A DNA stretch of 64,000 nucleotides, from assembly GCA_029776225.1 (NCBI GenBank), contig JAKOTR010000053.1, forward strand, positions 248,001 to 312,000, read 5' to 3'. Of the stretch, positions 16,740-26,155 are shown one piece after another (positions within the stretch are counted from its first letter, which is position 1; each line of letters begins with the position of its first letter). A program made the position numbers and the translations under genes. The DNA is from Acidobacteriota bacterium. GTDB taxonomy: Bacteria > Acidobacteriota > Terriglobia > Bryobacterales > Bryobacteraceae. The notes under the pieces are model-generated. The model saw only the letters and a list, made by a program, of their open reading frames with translations, was not told the DNA's origin and ran no database searches.

Positions 16740-16740
<1 letters not shown>
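15994..16740 (-). CDS. gpmA: 2,3-bisphosphoglycerate-dependent phosphoglycerate mutase
   Basis: This cofactor-dependent mutase interconverts 3- and 2-phosphoglycerate in glycolysis. The 248-residue length is standard. The catalytic block [20 protein letters not shown] contains the phospho-histidine. [23 protein letters not shown] and [11 protein letters not shown] supply the other active-site His, Arg and Glu residues. Its ATG overlaps the TAA of eno by one base (TAATG), so the consecutive glycolytic enzymes are translationally coupled. Confidence 0.97.
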
Positions 16741-18029
<1,289 letters not shown>

Positions 18030-18087
18030 TTATTGCTCCTTGAAAAGAATGCTACGATACGGGCCACGCTGACAGCTACGATGTACC

Positions 18088-19347
18088 TTAACCGGATTGC
18101 CTGAGCGTGTAAGGTTCCTGCCTGGTGTAGATTCCGTCCTGCTGGCAGATCACCACAATGCCGGAGTCGGTTACCGTGTAGCCTTTCTTCCGGTCCTCTT
18201 GAAGATCATAGCCAATTACGCTGGACTCCGGTATTCTGACGCCCGGACCGATGATGGCGCGGCGAATGCGGCTGTAGCGCCCGATGTGCACTTCGTGCAT
18301 CAGGATCGAGCTGTCCACCTCGCAATAGCTGTTCACGCGCACGCCCGGAGAAAGCACCGAACGCACCACCCGCCCCCCGGAAATGATGCATCCGCCCGAG
18401 ACGATCGAGTCGATGGCCACCCCCATCCGGCGGCCCTCCTGCGCGAAGACAAACTTCGCGGGCGGCTGCTGGAGCAAGTGGGTGCGAATCGGCCAGCGCG
18501 TATCGTAAAGGTTGAACTCGGGCAGGACGGAAACCAGGTCCATGTTGGCGTCGTAATAGGCCTCCAGGGTGCCTACGTCACGCCAGTACTTCACGCTCTT
18601 GTCGTTCAGGTCGATGAAGTCGTACGCGATGACGCGCGACTTTTCGATGCACCGCGGAAGTACGTCGCGGCCGAAGTCGTGGGTGGACGAGGGGTCCTCC
18701 GCGTCCTCCATCAGCGCGCGCAGCATCACCTTGGTGTTGAACAGGTAAACGCCCATCGAAGCGCTGACCATGGCCGGATTGAACCGGGACCGCACCGGGT
18801 GGTCGTGCTGGGGCTTTTCCTCGAACCCGATGATGCGATGATTGCTGTCGATCTCCACGATCCCGAAGCGGCTGGCCTCTTCGGGCGGAACCTGTATGGT
18901 CGCCAGGGTGATTTCTGCGTTGTGCTGCCGGTGCCAGGCGATCATCTCGTGGTAGTTCATCTTGTAGATGTGATCGGCCGAGAGCACCAGCACGTGGTCC
19001 GGATTCTCCGCAATGACGCTCTGCAGGTTCTGGAACACGGCGTCAGCGGTCCCCAGATACCAGTCCTCGTGAACCCGCTTCATCGGCGGGATCACCTCGA
19101 TGTACTCGCCCAGTTCGGGAGACAGGATCGTCCAGCCGTCCCGGATATGCCGGATCAGCTCGAGGGCCTTGTACTGCGTCAGCACGAGAATCCGGCGGAT
19201 ATCCGAGTTGATGCAGTTGGAAAGCGTGAAATCGATGATCCGGTAGATCCCACCGAACGGCACCGCTGGTTTCGCGGTGTGCTGCGTGAGCGGGTAAAGG
19301 CGCTCTCCGGCGCCCCCCGCCAGCAAAATCGCTAGTACATTCTCCAT
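18088..19347 (-). CDS. glgC: glucose-1-phosphate adenylyltransferase
   Basis: GlgC makes ADP-glucose from ATP and glucose 1-phosphate, the committed step of glycogen synthesis. The 419-residue protein has the nucleotide-binding loop LAGGAGERLYPLT, AKPAVPFGG, VLSADHIYKMNY, the sugar-phosphate site IGFEEKP and KYWRDVGTLEAYYDANMD. The C-terminal left-handed beta-helix carries hexapeptide-like repeats (about residues 290-390). The allosteric specificity is not evident. A glycogen phosphorylase gene lies at 42.9-45.6 kb, so both synthesis and breakdown are represented. Confidence 0.96.
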   Translation of the reverse strand: MENVLAILLAGGAGERLYPLTQHTAKPAVPFGGIYRIIDFTLSNCINSDIRRILVLTQYKALELIRHIRDGWTILSPELGEYIEVIPPMKRVHEDWYLGTADAVFQNLQSVIAENPDHVLVLSADHIYKMNYHEMIAWHRQHNAEITLATIQVPPEEASRFGIVEIDSNHRIIGFEEKPQHDHPVRSRFNPAMVSASMGVYLFNTKVMLRALMEDAEDPSSTHDFGRDVLPRCIEKSRVIAYDFIDLNDKSVKYWRDVGTLEAYYDANMDLVSVLPEFNLYDTRWPIRTHLLQQPPAKFVFAQEGRRMGVAIDSIVSGGCIISGGRVVRSVLSPGVRVNSYCEVDSSILMHEVHIGRYSRIRRAIIGPGVRIPESSVIGYDLQEDRKKGYTVTDSGIVVICQQDGIYTRQEPYTLRQSG

Positions 19348-19411
19348 GAAAACAATGAGAAAAAGCCGCCTTACCGATTTATAGCAAAACGTTCCGCCGG
19401 CCAGCAGGGGT

Positions 19412-21790
19412 TTAATGGGCGAGTACCGCTTCGCGCTGGAATGGAGCGAAAGCCGCCAGGCGCATCTGCTTGTGCCCGTCGGTCAGCTCCACATGGATCC
19501 GCCCGTCCTCGCCCGTGCCGCCACGGCCTTTGAAGGAGTCCCCGGCGGTGATGGCTTCCAGATCCCGCAGTTGGAGACGCGGCAAACCGCCAGCCGTGGC
19601 AAGAGAACAAGCGCCGGAAAACGATTTGAATTCCGTGTTTGGATCCAGCGAAACGGACCGCCCCTGGAAAGTCCCCTCCGCCCTGAGGTTTTCCAGCAGT
19701 TCGGCGCCGGTGCCGGACGTTTCCAGCACGCCGCTCCCGTCCCAATCGCCGCCCATCCACTCGACGGACCGGAACTTGGCTTCCAGGCGGTAGACAGGAA
19801 CGGCGCGCCGCAGGTTGGCGGTGAGCCGGCCGCTCACGACGCCTCCGCCCCATCGCGCCGAAATCTCGGGAATATTCACGGTTGTGCCTTCCCAGCGGAT
19901 TCGCGCGCGGAGCTTTGGAAATTGCCTTTGCGCCACTGTCAGTTTGCCGGCTTCGAGCACGCCTTCGGCGCGGAGTGCGGCCAGCCACTCAGGGACCCGC
20001 GTCCTGCCCAGCCTCAGCGCTCGGGTGAGGAAGCTCTCGTCCCGCCGCAGCGCGGGCATGAGCAACCGCTCCAGCTCCGCCGCATCCAGTTCGTTCGCTT
20101 TGACCGTGAACTGGTGGGGATGAGCAGCGTTCGGGCGGTAACGGTACGTTCCGGCGATCTCGCATGTACCTAGCCGTCCGCTGAAGCCCTCCAGCGATGC
20201 TTCCCCGTCCTTCACGACGATGCGGGCGCGGTCCACCTCCAGCGGGACGCCGAAACCGGGCAGCGGAATCCGCGTGCCTTCCACGCGCACCGTACCCGTC
20301 CACCCGCTCGAAAGCCCGCCCTGCTGGCGATAGGTGAGCTGGCCCCACCACTTGCCCTCACGCAGGTGCTGGACCAGCGGCACGGCCCCCAACAGGCGCG
20401 ACCAGGAAGTGCCGGGCTCGGGAACGCTCATGGACCGCGTGGAGATGACGGCGTTCAGCGCCTGGTCGCTCCAGGTGTACGATGCCTTGAAACTCGCCTG
20501 GTCCTCGGGCGATCCGTCGGCGGGAAACCGAAGCGCGGTCGAGGAAACCACCACCCGCGGCCCGTCGAACCGGAGTTCGGCGTTTTCCAACCGGAGTACC
20601 GGCGACTTCGGCGCCCTGATTTCGGCGCGCTTGGAAACCAGCGTCCCCTGAATCCCTTTATCGGGCGAGTAGCCCACGACGCCTCTCAACTCGCCCTCCA
20701 GTTCCAGGCCCGGTGGAAGCGGCTGCCCCATGTGGTAGGCCATTTTCGGAACTGGCGCCAGCGGCAGTCCGTTCATCGACACCAGAACGGCCCAGGCCGG
20801 CCTGTCCTGGTGACCCACCGCCCGAAGCCGGACGGACACCGGCGCCGGAGCTTCCCCCTCCGGTTGCACGGTTTCCAAATTAAGCGTCTGGGAGACCAGA
20901 TCCAGGCGGCCGGCGTAATCGAACGCCCAACCCTCGCCATAAGGCGGCAACTGGTCCCAGCGGTGGATGTCGCTCACCTGCATCCGGCCCGTGATGCGAA
21001 TATCGGAAACCGGCCCCACCATACGCGCATTGGAGGCCACCTGTCCGTGAACGCCCACGTCGTGCCCGTGAACCAGGCGCACCAGTTCGGCCAGCGAGCT
21101 TCTTTCCAGATTGAGCGTCAGATCGATGGCGCCGCCCGTGGTTGGGTCCGGGCGCCAGCGCCCGCGCGCCGTGAATAAGCCGAAGCCCAGCGCCCTTCTA
21201 TCCGTGCGGGCGGGCTGCCCCTCGAAGCGCAGCCGCCATTCCCCGCCCGGCGAAACCGGAGGGACGACATCCAGCGAAACTTCGGTGATGTAGAAGATCG
21301 ATTTCGTGTTGCCCGACTTGAAGTTGATCCGGCCGCCCCGTAGCTGGAACTGCGGCAGCCGGATTTCTTCCGCCTTGCCAGCCTCCGTGGAAGCGGGCAG
21401 CAGCTTGCCAAAACTCCAGCCTCCGGCCGCGGGCCGCGTCAGGTTCACCCGCGGATTCACCAGCCGCAGCTTCGAGAATTCCAGCCGCCCCGCCCACAGG
21501 CTGATGAAATTCACGCGCGCTTCGACGGATTCCACGTAAGCGAAGGGTTCGAGGCTAACTTGCGGGTCCTCGTGAATGACGACGTTCTCAGCGGAGAATC
21601 CGGGGCCATTGAACAAGTCCAGGTGAACTTTTCCCACCTCGACCCGCCGGCCCAGCGCCTCCTCCAGTCCGGCACGCACACGGCTGCTGAAACGCGTGGC
21701 GTCGACAAAAGGCAGGATCAGCCCGACGGCCAGAACCAGCACGGCAGCCAGGCCCGCCAGCCTCCAGATTGTTTTCTTCCGCGTGCTCAT
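19412..21790 (-). CDS. AsmA-like large envelope protein
   Basis: The 792-residue protein has one N-terminal membrane helix (IWRLAGLAAVLVLAVGLILPFV), then the AsmA start pattern LGRRVEVGKVHLDLFNGPGFSAENVVIHEDP, and continues as long repetitive beta-strand segments ending near the stop. AsmA-like proteins form hydrophobic grooves that bridge inner and outer membranes and move phospholipid; this function is known for YhdP/TamB relatives and is only inferred here. Its ATG overlaps the mocA-like stop by 4 bases, which ties it to the xdhC-mocA unit for no obvious functional reason. Confidence 0.85.
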   Translation of the reverse strand: MSTRKKTIWRLAGLAAVLVLAVGLILPFVDATRFSSRVRAGLEEALGRRVEVGKVHLDLFNGPGFSAENVVIHEDPQVSLEPFAYVESVEARVNFISLWAGRLEFSKLRLVNPRVNLTRPAAGGWSFGKLLPASTEAGKAEEIRLPQFQLRGGRINFKSGNTKSIFYITEVSLDVVPPVSPGGEWRLRFEGQPARTDRRALGFGLFTARGRWRPDPTTGGAIDLTLNLERSSLAELVRLVHGHDVGVHGQVASNARMVGPVSDIRITGRMQVSDIHRWDQLPPYGEGWAFDYAGRLDLVSQTLNLETVQPEGEAPAPVSVRLRAVGHQDRPAWAVLVSMNGLPLAPVPKMAYHMGQPLPPGLELEGELRGVVGYSPDKGIQGTLVSKRAEIRAPKSPVLRLENAELRFDGPRVVVSSTALRFPADGSPEDQASFKASYTWSDQALNAVISTRSMSVPEPGTSWSRLLGAVPLVQHLREGKWWGQLTYRQQGGLSSGWTGTVRVEGTRIPLPGFGVPLEVDRARIVVKDGEASLEGFSGRLGTCEIAGTYRYRPNAAHPHQFTVKANELDAAELERLLMPALRRDESFLTRALRLGRTRVPEWLAALRAEGVLEAGKLTVAQRQFPKLRARIRWEGTTVNIPEISARWGGGVVSGRLTANLRRAVPVYRLEAKFRSVEWMGGDWDGSGVLETSGTGAELLENLRAEGTFQGRSVSLDPNTEFKSFSGACSLATAGGLPRLQLRDLEAITAGDSFKGRGGTGEDGRIHVELTDGHKQMRLAAFAPFQREAVLAH

Positions 21791-22383
21791 CGAGGTCCCG
21801 CAACCCGAGTTAGGTTATCGTACGCCTCCGGGTCGTCCACGTCCAGCAATACACCGGGGTCATCCACATCCACGTAGATCGCCTCTGCGGCGTGGCGGCG
21901 AACCACGTCCCGGGCTTGCGAGCCGGGCGGAAGACTCAGGAACTCCTCGATCAACTCGCTCGAGCAGCAGACCGGATGCCCCCGGCGCCCGTTGTAGCGG
22001 GGAATCACCAGCGGCGCCCCGCCCTGCTCGAACCGGTCCGCAAGAGCTTCCACGGTTTCCGCGCTGATGGCCGGATAATCCACCGGCGTGAACAGCACGC
22101 CGCCCGCCCCGGCCGGGATCGCGCGCAGGCCGCACTGCATCGAGCTGAGCTGGCCTTCGCGCCAGTCCGTGTTCACTACGAACACGGCTTGGTCAGCGCG
22201 GGGGCAGCCCGCCCGGATCGTTTCCGCGTCGTGCCCCAGCACAACCACCACCGGGGAGCAGCGGCGTCCCAAAAGGCCGATCAGGCGGTCCAGAAACGTC
22301 TCGCCGCGGTAGGCCAGCAGCGGCTTGGGGCGCCCCATTCTGCTGGAAGCGCCGGCCGCGAGGATGAGTCCGGCGAGGCTCAC
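21787..22383 (-). CDS. mocA: MobA-like NTP transferase (molybdenum cofactor cytidylyl/guanylyltransferase, MocA type)
   Basis: This 198-residue nucleotidyltransferase has the loop LILAAGASSRMGRPK, VVVVLGHDAE, the metal-binding TPVDYPAIS and PRYNGRRGHPV motifs that mark the MocA/YgfJ branch. These enzymes attach CMP or GMP to molybdopterin for xanthine dehydrogenase-type hydroxylases. It overlaps xdhC by 4 bases upstream and the AsmA-like gene by 4 bases downstream. The pairing with XdhC supports a role in maturing a molybdenum hydroxylase that is encoded elsewhere. Confidence 0.9.
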   Translation of the reverse strand: MSLAGLILAAGASSRMGRPKPLLAYRGETFLDRLIGLLGRRCSPVVVVLGHDAETIRAGCPRADQAVFVVNTDWREGQLSSMQCGLRAIPAGAGGVLFTPVDYPAISAETVEALADRFEQGGAPLVIPRYNGRRGHPVCCSSELIEEFLSLPPGSQARDVVRRHAAEAIYVDVDDPGVLLDVDDPEAYDNLTRVAGPR

Positions 22384-23216
22384 TTCAGGAGCGCTTTCAG
22401 GCGCTCATTGGCAAACACGCTCTTGGAAAGCGCGCGCCAGTTCGACTCCGCGTTGCGCCGCACAGCCACCATTTCTGCGGCCACCGAAATGGCGATCTCC
22501 TCCGGCGTGACGGCGCCGATCTCCAGCCCCATCGGCGCATGGAGCCGCTCGAACGCCGCGCGCGGAATGCCTTCTTTTTCCAGTTCCTTGATCACCGAAA
22601 TCACCTTGCGCTTGCTGCCGATCATCGCGATATAGCGCGCCGGTGTGCCCACGGCCCAACGAAGCACCCGCATATCGTCCCGGTGCCCGCGCGTAACGAT
22701 AATCAGATAGCTCGATTCGGTAATGTCAAGCCGGGGAAAAATTTCCTCGTAGGCGGCGGCGATCACTTCATCGGCGTCGGGAAACCGCTCGCGGTTGGCG
22801 AACGACTCCCGGTCGTCGATCACCACGGTGGCGAAACCGGCCAGCGCGGCTACCTGCGCAAGGCTCTTGGAGATATGCCCCGCGCCGAAGATAAACGCCC
22901 GGGGCTGGGGAAGGATCGGTTCCACAAAGACGTCCAGTTGGCCTCCGCAGATCAGGCCGTTGTCATAGGCTGCGTCCTGGTTGAGGTTGAAGGTCAGGTG
23001 CTTCGGCTCGCCGGTTTCCATCACCTCGCGGGCCGCGTTCCAGACTTCCGCCTCCACGCAGCCGCCGCCGATCGTTCCGGCCATCGAGCCGTCCTCGCGG
23101 ACCAGCAGTTTGGCGGTTTGATAGCTGGGGATGGAGCCGCGGACGCTAACGATGGTCGCCAGAGCGCACTTTTGTCCCCGCCGGCGGAGCCGCACCACCT
23201 CCTCGAAGATGTCCAT
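22380..23216 (-). CDS. xdhC: XdhC/CoxI family maturation factor for molybdenum hydroxylases
   Basis: XdhC proteins bind the molybdenum cofactor, help sulfurate it and insert it into xanthine dehydrogenase-type enzymes. The 278-residue protein has the XdhC/CoxI N-terminal domain (ALATIVSVRGSIPSYQTAKLLV, GTIGGGCVEAEVW) and a C-terminal Rossmann domain (AFIFGAGHISKSLAQVAALAGF) with IVTRGHRDD and YIAMIGSKRK. It is the first gene of the minus-strand run. A TATAAT box 9 bases before the ATG suggests a leaderless transcript. Confidence 0.94.
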   Translation of the reverse strand: MDIFEEVVRLRRRGQKCALATIVSVRGSIPSYQTAKLLVREDGSMAGTIGGGCVEAEVWNAAREVMETGEPKHLTFNLNQDAAYDNGLICGGQLDVFVEPILPQPRAFIFGAGHISKSLAQVAALAGFATVVIDDRESFANRERFPDADEVIAAAYEEIFPRLDITESSYLIIVTRGHRDDMRVLRWAVGTPARYIAMIGSKRKVISVIKELEKEGIPRAAFERLHAPMGLEIGAVTPEEIAISVAAEMVAVRRNAESNWRALSKSVFANERLKALLK

Positions 23217-23225
23217 CCCGCTGGA

Positions 23226-23231
23226 ATTATA
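23226..23231 (-). promoter_or_regulatory. TATAAT -10 box for the xdhC operon
   Basis: A perfect TATAAT on the minus strand lies 9 bases ahead of ATG 23216, which predicts transcription starting within 2-3 bases of the start codon. No Shine-Dalgarno sequence is present. Confidence 0.5.
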
Positions 23232-23404
23232 GCATCCTGAGCCGGCCAGCCTTGGTCAGCAACGAAAGCGCCCTTCGACGAGCGCCGCTCCAACCCCGTA
23301 ACCAGCGGCCCGCCGCGCGCGCCGCCCGCGTCCCTCATCCGGCCGCCCCGCCGCAGACCGTCTCCCCAACCGGCTGTTTCCTGTAACAAACTTTACGTAA
23401 TTAG

Positions 23405-23436
23405 TTGATTACATTTCCTTAAAACCGTGATATGAT
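23405..23436 (+). promoter_or_regulatory. AT-rich extended -10 promoter for the structured leader
   Basis: TATGAT (23431-23436) is preceded by TG at 23428-23429, an extended -10. TTGATT (23405-23410) lies 20 bases upstream, too far for an ideal -35. The block from about 23385 to 23450 is much richer in A+T than anything nearby, as expected for a strong promoter. Predicted transcription start is about 23443, some 265 bases before the GTG of the sensor gene. Confidence 0.5.
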
Positions 23437-23442
23437 GCCTTT

Positions 23443-23708
23443 TCTAACTCATAGGTGAATTGTGTCTGGACCGGGTCCGGTCTTCGACCTGGAACTGTGA
23501 ACGCCTGACGATCCGGTTCACATGCTGGGGCGGGTGGCGTGCCTGCGCCGTCAGGGCATTGAACCGCCCGCGAAGCGGCGGATCCAAGGACACAGAAACG
23601 ACCACATTGATCGTCCCCGGCCTGTCGGGACCGGGGCTCGACCGGCCAAGCCGGCCGGCACGGCAGGAGAAAGTAGCGTCGGGATTTTCTGGGGGCGGAG
23701 CTAACACC
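23443..23708 (+). ncRNA. candidate structured RNA leader or small RNA with pseudoknot
   Basis: This 266-base stretch is not convincingly coding, although one frame stays open. A closing helix pairs 23461-23470 with 23583-23594 (10 pairs, AG bulge). Inside it, 23471-23477 pairs with 23486-23492. TGTGAAC (23496-23502) pairs perfectly with GTTCACA (23516-23522), and the loop of that hairpin, CCTGACG (23504-23510), pairs perfectly with CGTCAGG (23549-23555), an H-type pseudoknot. A competing 7-pair helix joins 23514-23520 and 23560-23566. A hairpin sits at 23564-23581. Outside the closed domain are CCCCGG/CCGGGG (23615-23636) and CCGGC/GCCGG (23642-23654). I could not match it to RNase P, tmRNA, SRP, 6S or common riboswitches. 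Confidence 0.45.
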
Positions 23709-26111
23709 GTGGCTCTTAAAGCAAAGGCCGGTCGGATAAGCCACCTAGCAGCCGGCATAGCGGCGGCCGCGCTCCTTTGCGGCTCCGCCGTTGCTCAGCC
23801 CTTGGTATCGCTGGAAGCGGTATCCGCGCGCCGTCCGACTGACTACGCGCCGGTGATGGAAGGCTCGGCCGTTACCGTCCGGGGCACGGTCGCATCCCCC
23901 GCAATCCATTTCGGGTTCTACACCCACGTTTCGATTCAGGATCGCGCCGGCCGCGGCCTGGTGCTCGAAGGAACTCCCACGCAACTCACGCGGCTTCAGC
24001 CAGGAGACAGGATCGAAGCTACCGGAACGGTCGGCCGCAGGACCGGCCTGCCCGTGCTGCTGGTCTCAGGCGTCCGCGTCCTCTCCAAGGAAAACGCGCC
24101 CGCTCCGCTCCGGGTCACGCTCAACGCTCTGCGCTCGTTCACGCACATGGGAGCGCTGGTGAGCGTCGAGGGCCGCATCACCGAAAAAGGCGAGAACACC
24201 GGCGGGGAATACCTCATGATCGGCGATCCCGAAAAGCCGCTGAAGGTTTTCCTGCCGACCGCGGGATCGCCCCGCGGGCCGTCGCGCCTCGCGCGCTTTG
24301 AGGTCGGGGATAAGGTCCTGGTCACCGGCATCGGCGCCCAGTACTGCTCGTTCCCGCCGTTCAACCGGCTGTTCCAGGTTGTCGTCCCCGACGCGGACAA
24401 CATTGTGCTGCTCGGAAAGCGCTGGCTGATTTCCCCCGAGCTGTTCGCGGTCTCGATGGCGGCGCTGATCTTCGCGCTCGGCGTCTGGTGGCTTCGCGAG
24501 CGCCGCATGTCCGCGCAGCGCAGCATGGTCCGCACGTTTTACGCGCTTGGCGAGGAGATGACCGGCGCCGGTTCGCCGGCCGAAATTCTCAGGAAACTTT
24601 CCGCGGTCCTGCCCGGCGTCCTGCAGGTCTCCGGCGTACACCTCTACCTGTACAACCGCACCGCCAAGACGCTGGACCGCGTGCCGCATGGCGCAGATAG
24701 CCGTCCGTTCTCCCAGCCCGTGTATCCGCCGGAAGGCTCGCTCCCTCTCGGCGCCGCGGCCTGCTTCCGGAACCAGGCCCTGCTGACGATTCCGGACACG
24801 CATCGCAGCCCGTTTTTCCCCGACGGCCGCCGCGGCGAGTTGCCCCGCTCCGTGATGTTCGTGCCCATGTTCGCGGAGACCGAACTCGTGGGCGTGCTGG
24901 AGATCTTCGACCAGAAGCCGATGCACGATTTCAGCCCGGACGAGAAGGTGCTCGCGCAGCATCTGGCCAACCAGATCGCCCTCGCCCTGCGGTTGATGGA
25001 AGAGAAATCCATCCGCGAACAGCTTTCGCGCAGCGAGAAGCTGGCGGCGATCGGGCAGCTCATGTCCGGCGTGGCGTCGGAATTGCGGCAGCCGCTGGAG
25101 AACATCACAAAGCTGGCCTCCAGCGTGAGGCCGGGCGCGGGCATGTGGGCCGATTTGCGCGACATTTCCGAGGAGGCCCGCAAGGCGTCGGAAATCGTGT
25201 CCCGCCTGGTTTCCTTCATGCAGCCGGAGCGGGTGGAGGCCAAACGCATCGAGCTTAACAGCCTGCTGCGCAGCCTCATCGAATTCCGCAGGCAGGAATG
25301 GGAGGCGCGCGGCTTTGAAGTGCGCGACATACTGTGCCCGGCGCCGGTCTATGTGCTCGGTTCGCAGGGCCAGCTCGAACGCGTTTTCCTCGACTTGCTT
25401 GTTCAGGCTGAGCAATCGCTGGCTGAAGCGTCGGAGAAGAAATTGAGCATCGGCATGACCGTGATGGCGCGGCGCGTCCTTGTCGAAATCAGCTTCGGCG
25501 TGAACCCGCTGAAGGGGGCCAGGGAGTCCGAACCGCTGCACGAATCGGTCATCGGCGTGCCCGGCGAGAGCGTATCGCGAGGCATTGTGCGCAGCCACGG
25601 CGGCGAGATGCGTCTGGTGCGGGTGGGCGAGGACGAGTGCCGGCTGGAACTGGAGTTGCCGCTCGCGCCCGCCAAAGTCGCCGCCGAAACCAAGAGCGGC
25701 CGGCCTTACACCTGCCTCATCGTCGAGCCGGACCAGGGCGCGCGAGAGGAGCTGGTCCGGCTGCTTACCAACCGCGGCTGCCGCGTGATTCCCGCCTCCG
25801 GCGCCGAAGATGGCATCGAACTGGTGCAGCGGATGCGCTTCGACGTGGTGTTCTGCGGCGTCCGTTTGCCGGGCCTGAACTGGGTGGAGTTCTCCGAACG
25901 CATTCGCTCCCAGACAACTGCCTTCGTGTTGCTCAGCGAAGGCTACGACTACGAGCTTTCGCGCGGGCTGCTGAGCGCGGACACCCATGTCCTGATGCGG
26001 CCGTATTCCGAAGACGACCTCGACCAGTTGCTCGAAGTGGTGGAAGCGCGCCTGGCGGCGGCGCGCGGCCCGCAGATCGTCCGCCAGGAAAGGCAGGCCA
26101 TCAGCTTCTAG
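23709..26111 (+). CDS. degenerate hybrid sensor kinase (OB-like, GAF, HisKA/HATPase-like, receiver-like)
   Basis: The protein has 800 residues from GTG 23709 (GGAG 8 bases upstream, signal peptide follows at once). The order is: signal peptide 1-30; two OB-fold-like exported segments with VTVRGTV, THVSIQDRAGRG and PGDRIEATGTV; one membrane helix about 245-265; a GAF-like domain about 285-440; a HisKA/HATPase-like region about 440-655; and a receiver-like domain about 667-785. Key residues are missing. The phospho-histidine position is Ser457 (VASELRQPLEN), the N-box is DLLVQA, the DxGxG loop is absent, and the receiver phospho-Asp position is Gly717 (DVVFCGVRLPG). It probably acts as a binding scaffold rather than a kinase. 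It follows a structured leader. Confidence 0.85.
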   Translation: MALKAKAGRISHLAAGIAAAALLCGSAVAQPLVSLEAVSARRPTDYAPVMEGSAVTVRGTVASPAIHFGFYTHVSIQDRAGRGLVLEGTPTQLTRLQPGDRIEATGTVGRRTGLPVLLVSGVRVLSKENAPAPLRVTLNALRSFTHMGALVSVEGRITEKGENTGGEYLMIGDPEKPLKVFLPTAGSPRGPSRLARFEVGDKVLVTGIGAQYCSFPPFNRLFQVVVPDADNIVLLGKRWLISPELFAVSMAALIFALGVWWLRERRMSAQRSMVRTFYALGEEMTGAGSPAEILRKLSAVLPGVLQVSGVHLYLYNRTAKTLDRVPHGADSRPFSQPVYPPEGSLPLGAAACFRNQALLTIPDTHRSPFFPDGRRGELPRSVMFVPMFAETELVGVLEIFDQKPMHDFSPDEKVLAQHLANQIALALRLMEEKSIREQLSRSEKLAAIGQLMSGVASELRQPLENITKLASSVRPGAGMWADLRDISEEARKASEIVSRLVSFMQPERVEAKRIELNSLLRSLIEFRRQEWEARGFEVRDILCPAPVYVLGSQGQLERVFLDLLVQAEQSLAEASEKKLSIGMTVMARRVLVEISFGVNPLKGARESEPLHESVIGVPGESVSRGIVRSHGGEMRLVRVGEDECRLELELPLAPAKVAAETKSGRPYTCLIVEPDQGAREELVRLLTNRGCRVIPASGAEDGIELVQRMRFDVVFCGVRLPGLNWVEFSERIRSQTTAFVLLSEGYDYELSRGLLSADTHVLMRPYSEDDLDQLLEVVEARLAAARGPQIVRQERQAISF

Positions 26112-26140
26112 CCGCTCCCTGAGTGCGCCGCCCCGCGCAG

Positions 26141-26146
26141 TACAAT
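26141..26146 (+). promoter_or_regulatory. TACAAT -10-like box
   Basis: It lies 9 bases before ATG 26156 of the small secreted protein. There is no Shine-Dalgarno sequence, so a leaderless transcript is likely. Confidence 0.4.
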
Positions 26147-26155
26147 GGGAACCAT

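Noticed and set aside
23460-23708. In-frame N-terminal extension of the sensor kinase gene
   Set aside because: A signal peptide begins right after GTG 23709 with GGAG upstream, the upstream residues are Arg/Trp/Cys-rich without family features, and the DNA is better explained as a paired RNA.
23443-23708. Assignment of the structured region as RNase P, tmRNA, SRP or 6S RNA
   Set aside because: The universal RNase P blocks, the SRP GGAAGGAAGCA-type loop and a tmRNA T-arm with CCA end are absent, and no long 6S-like hairpin with a central bubble can be drawn. ACAGAAA near 23592 resembles RNase P only by chance.
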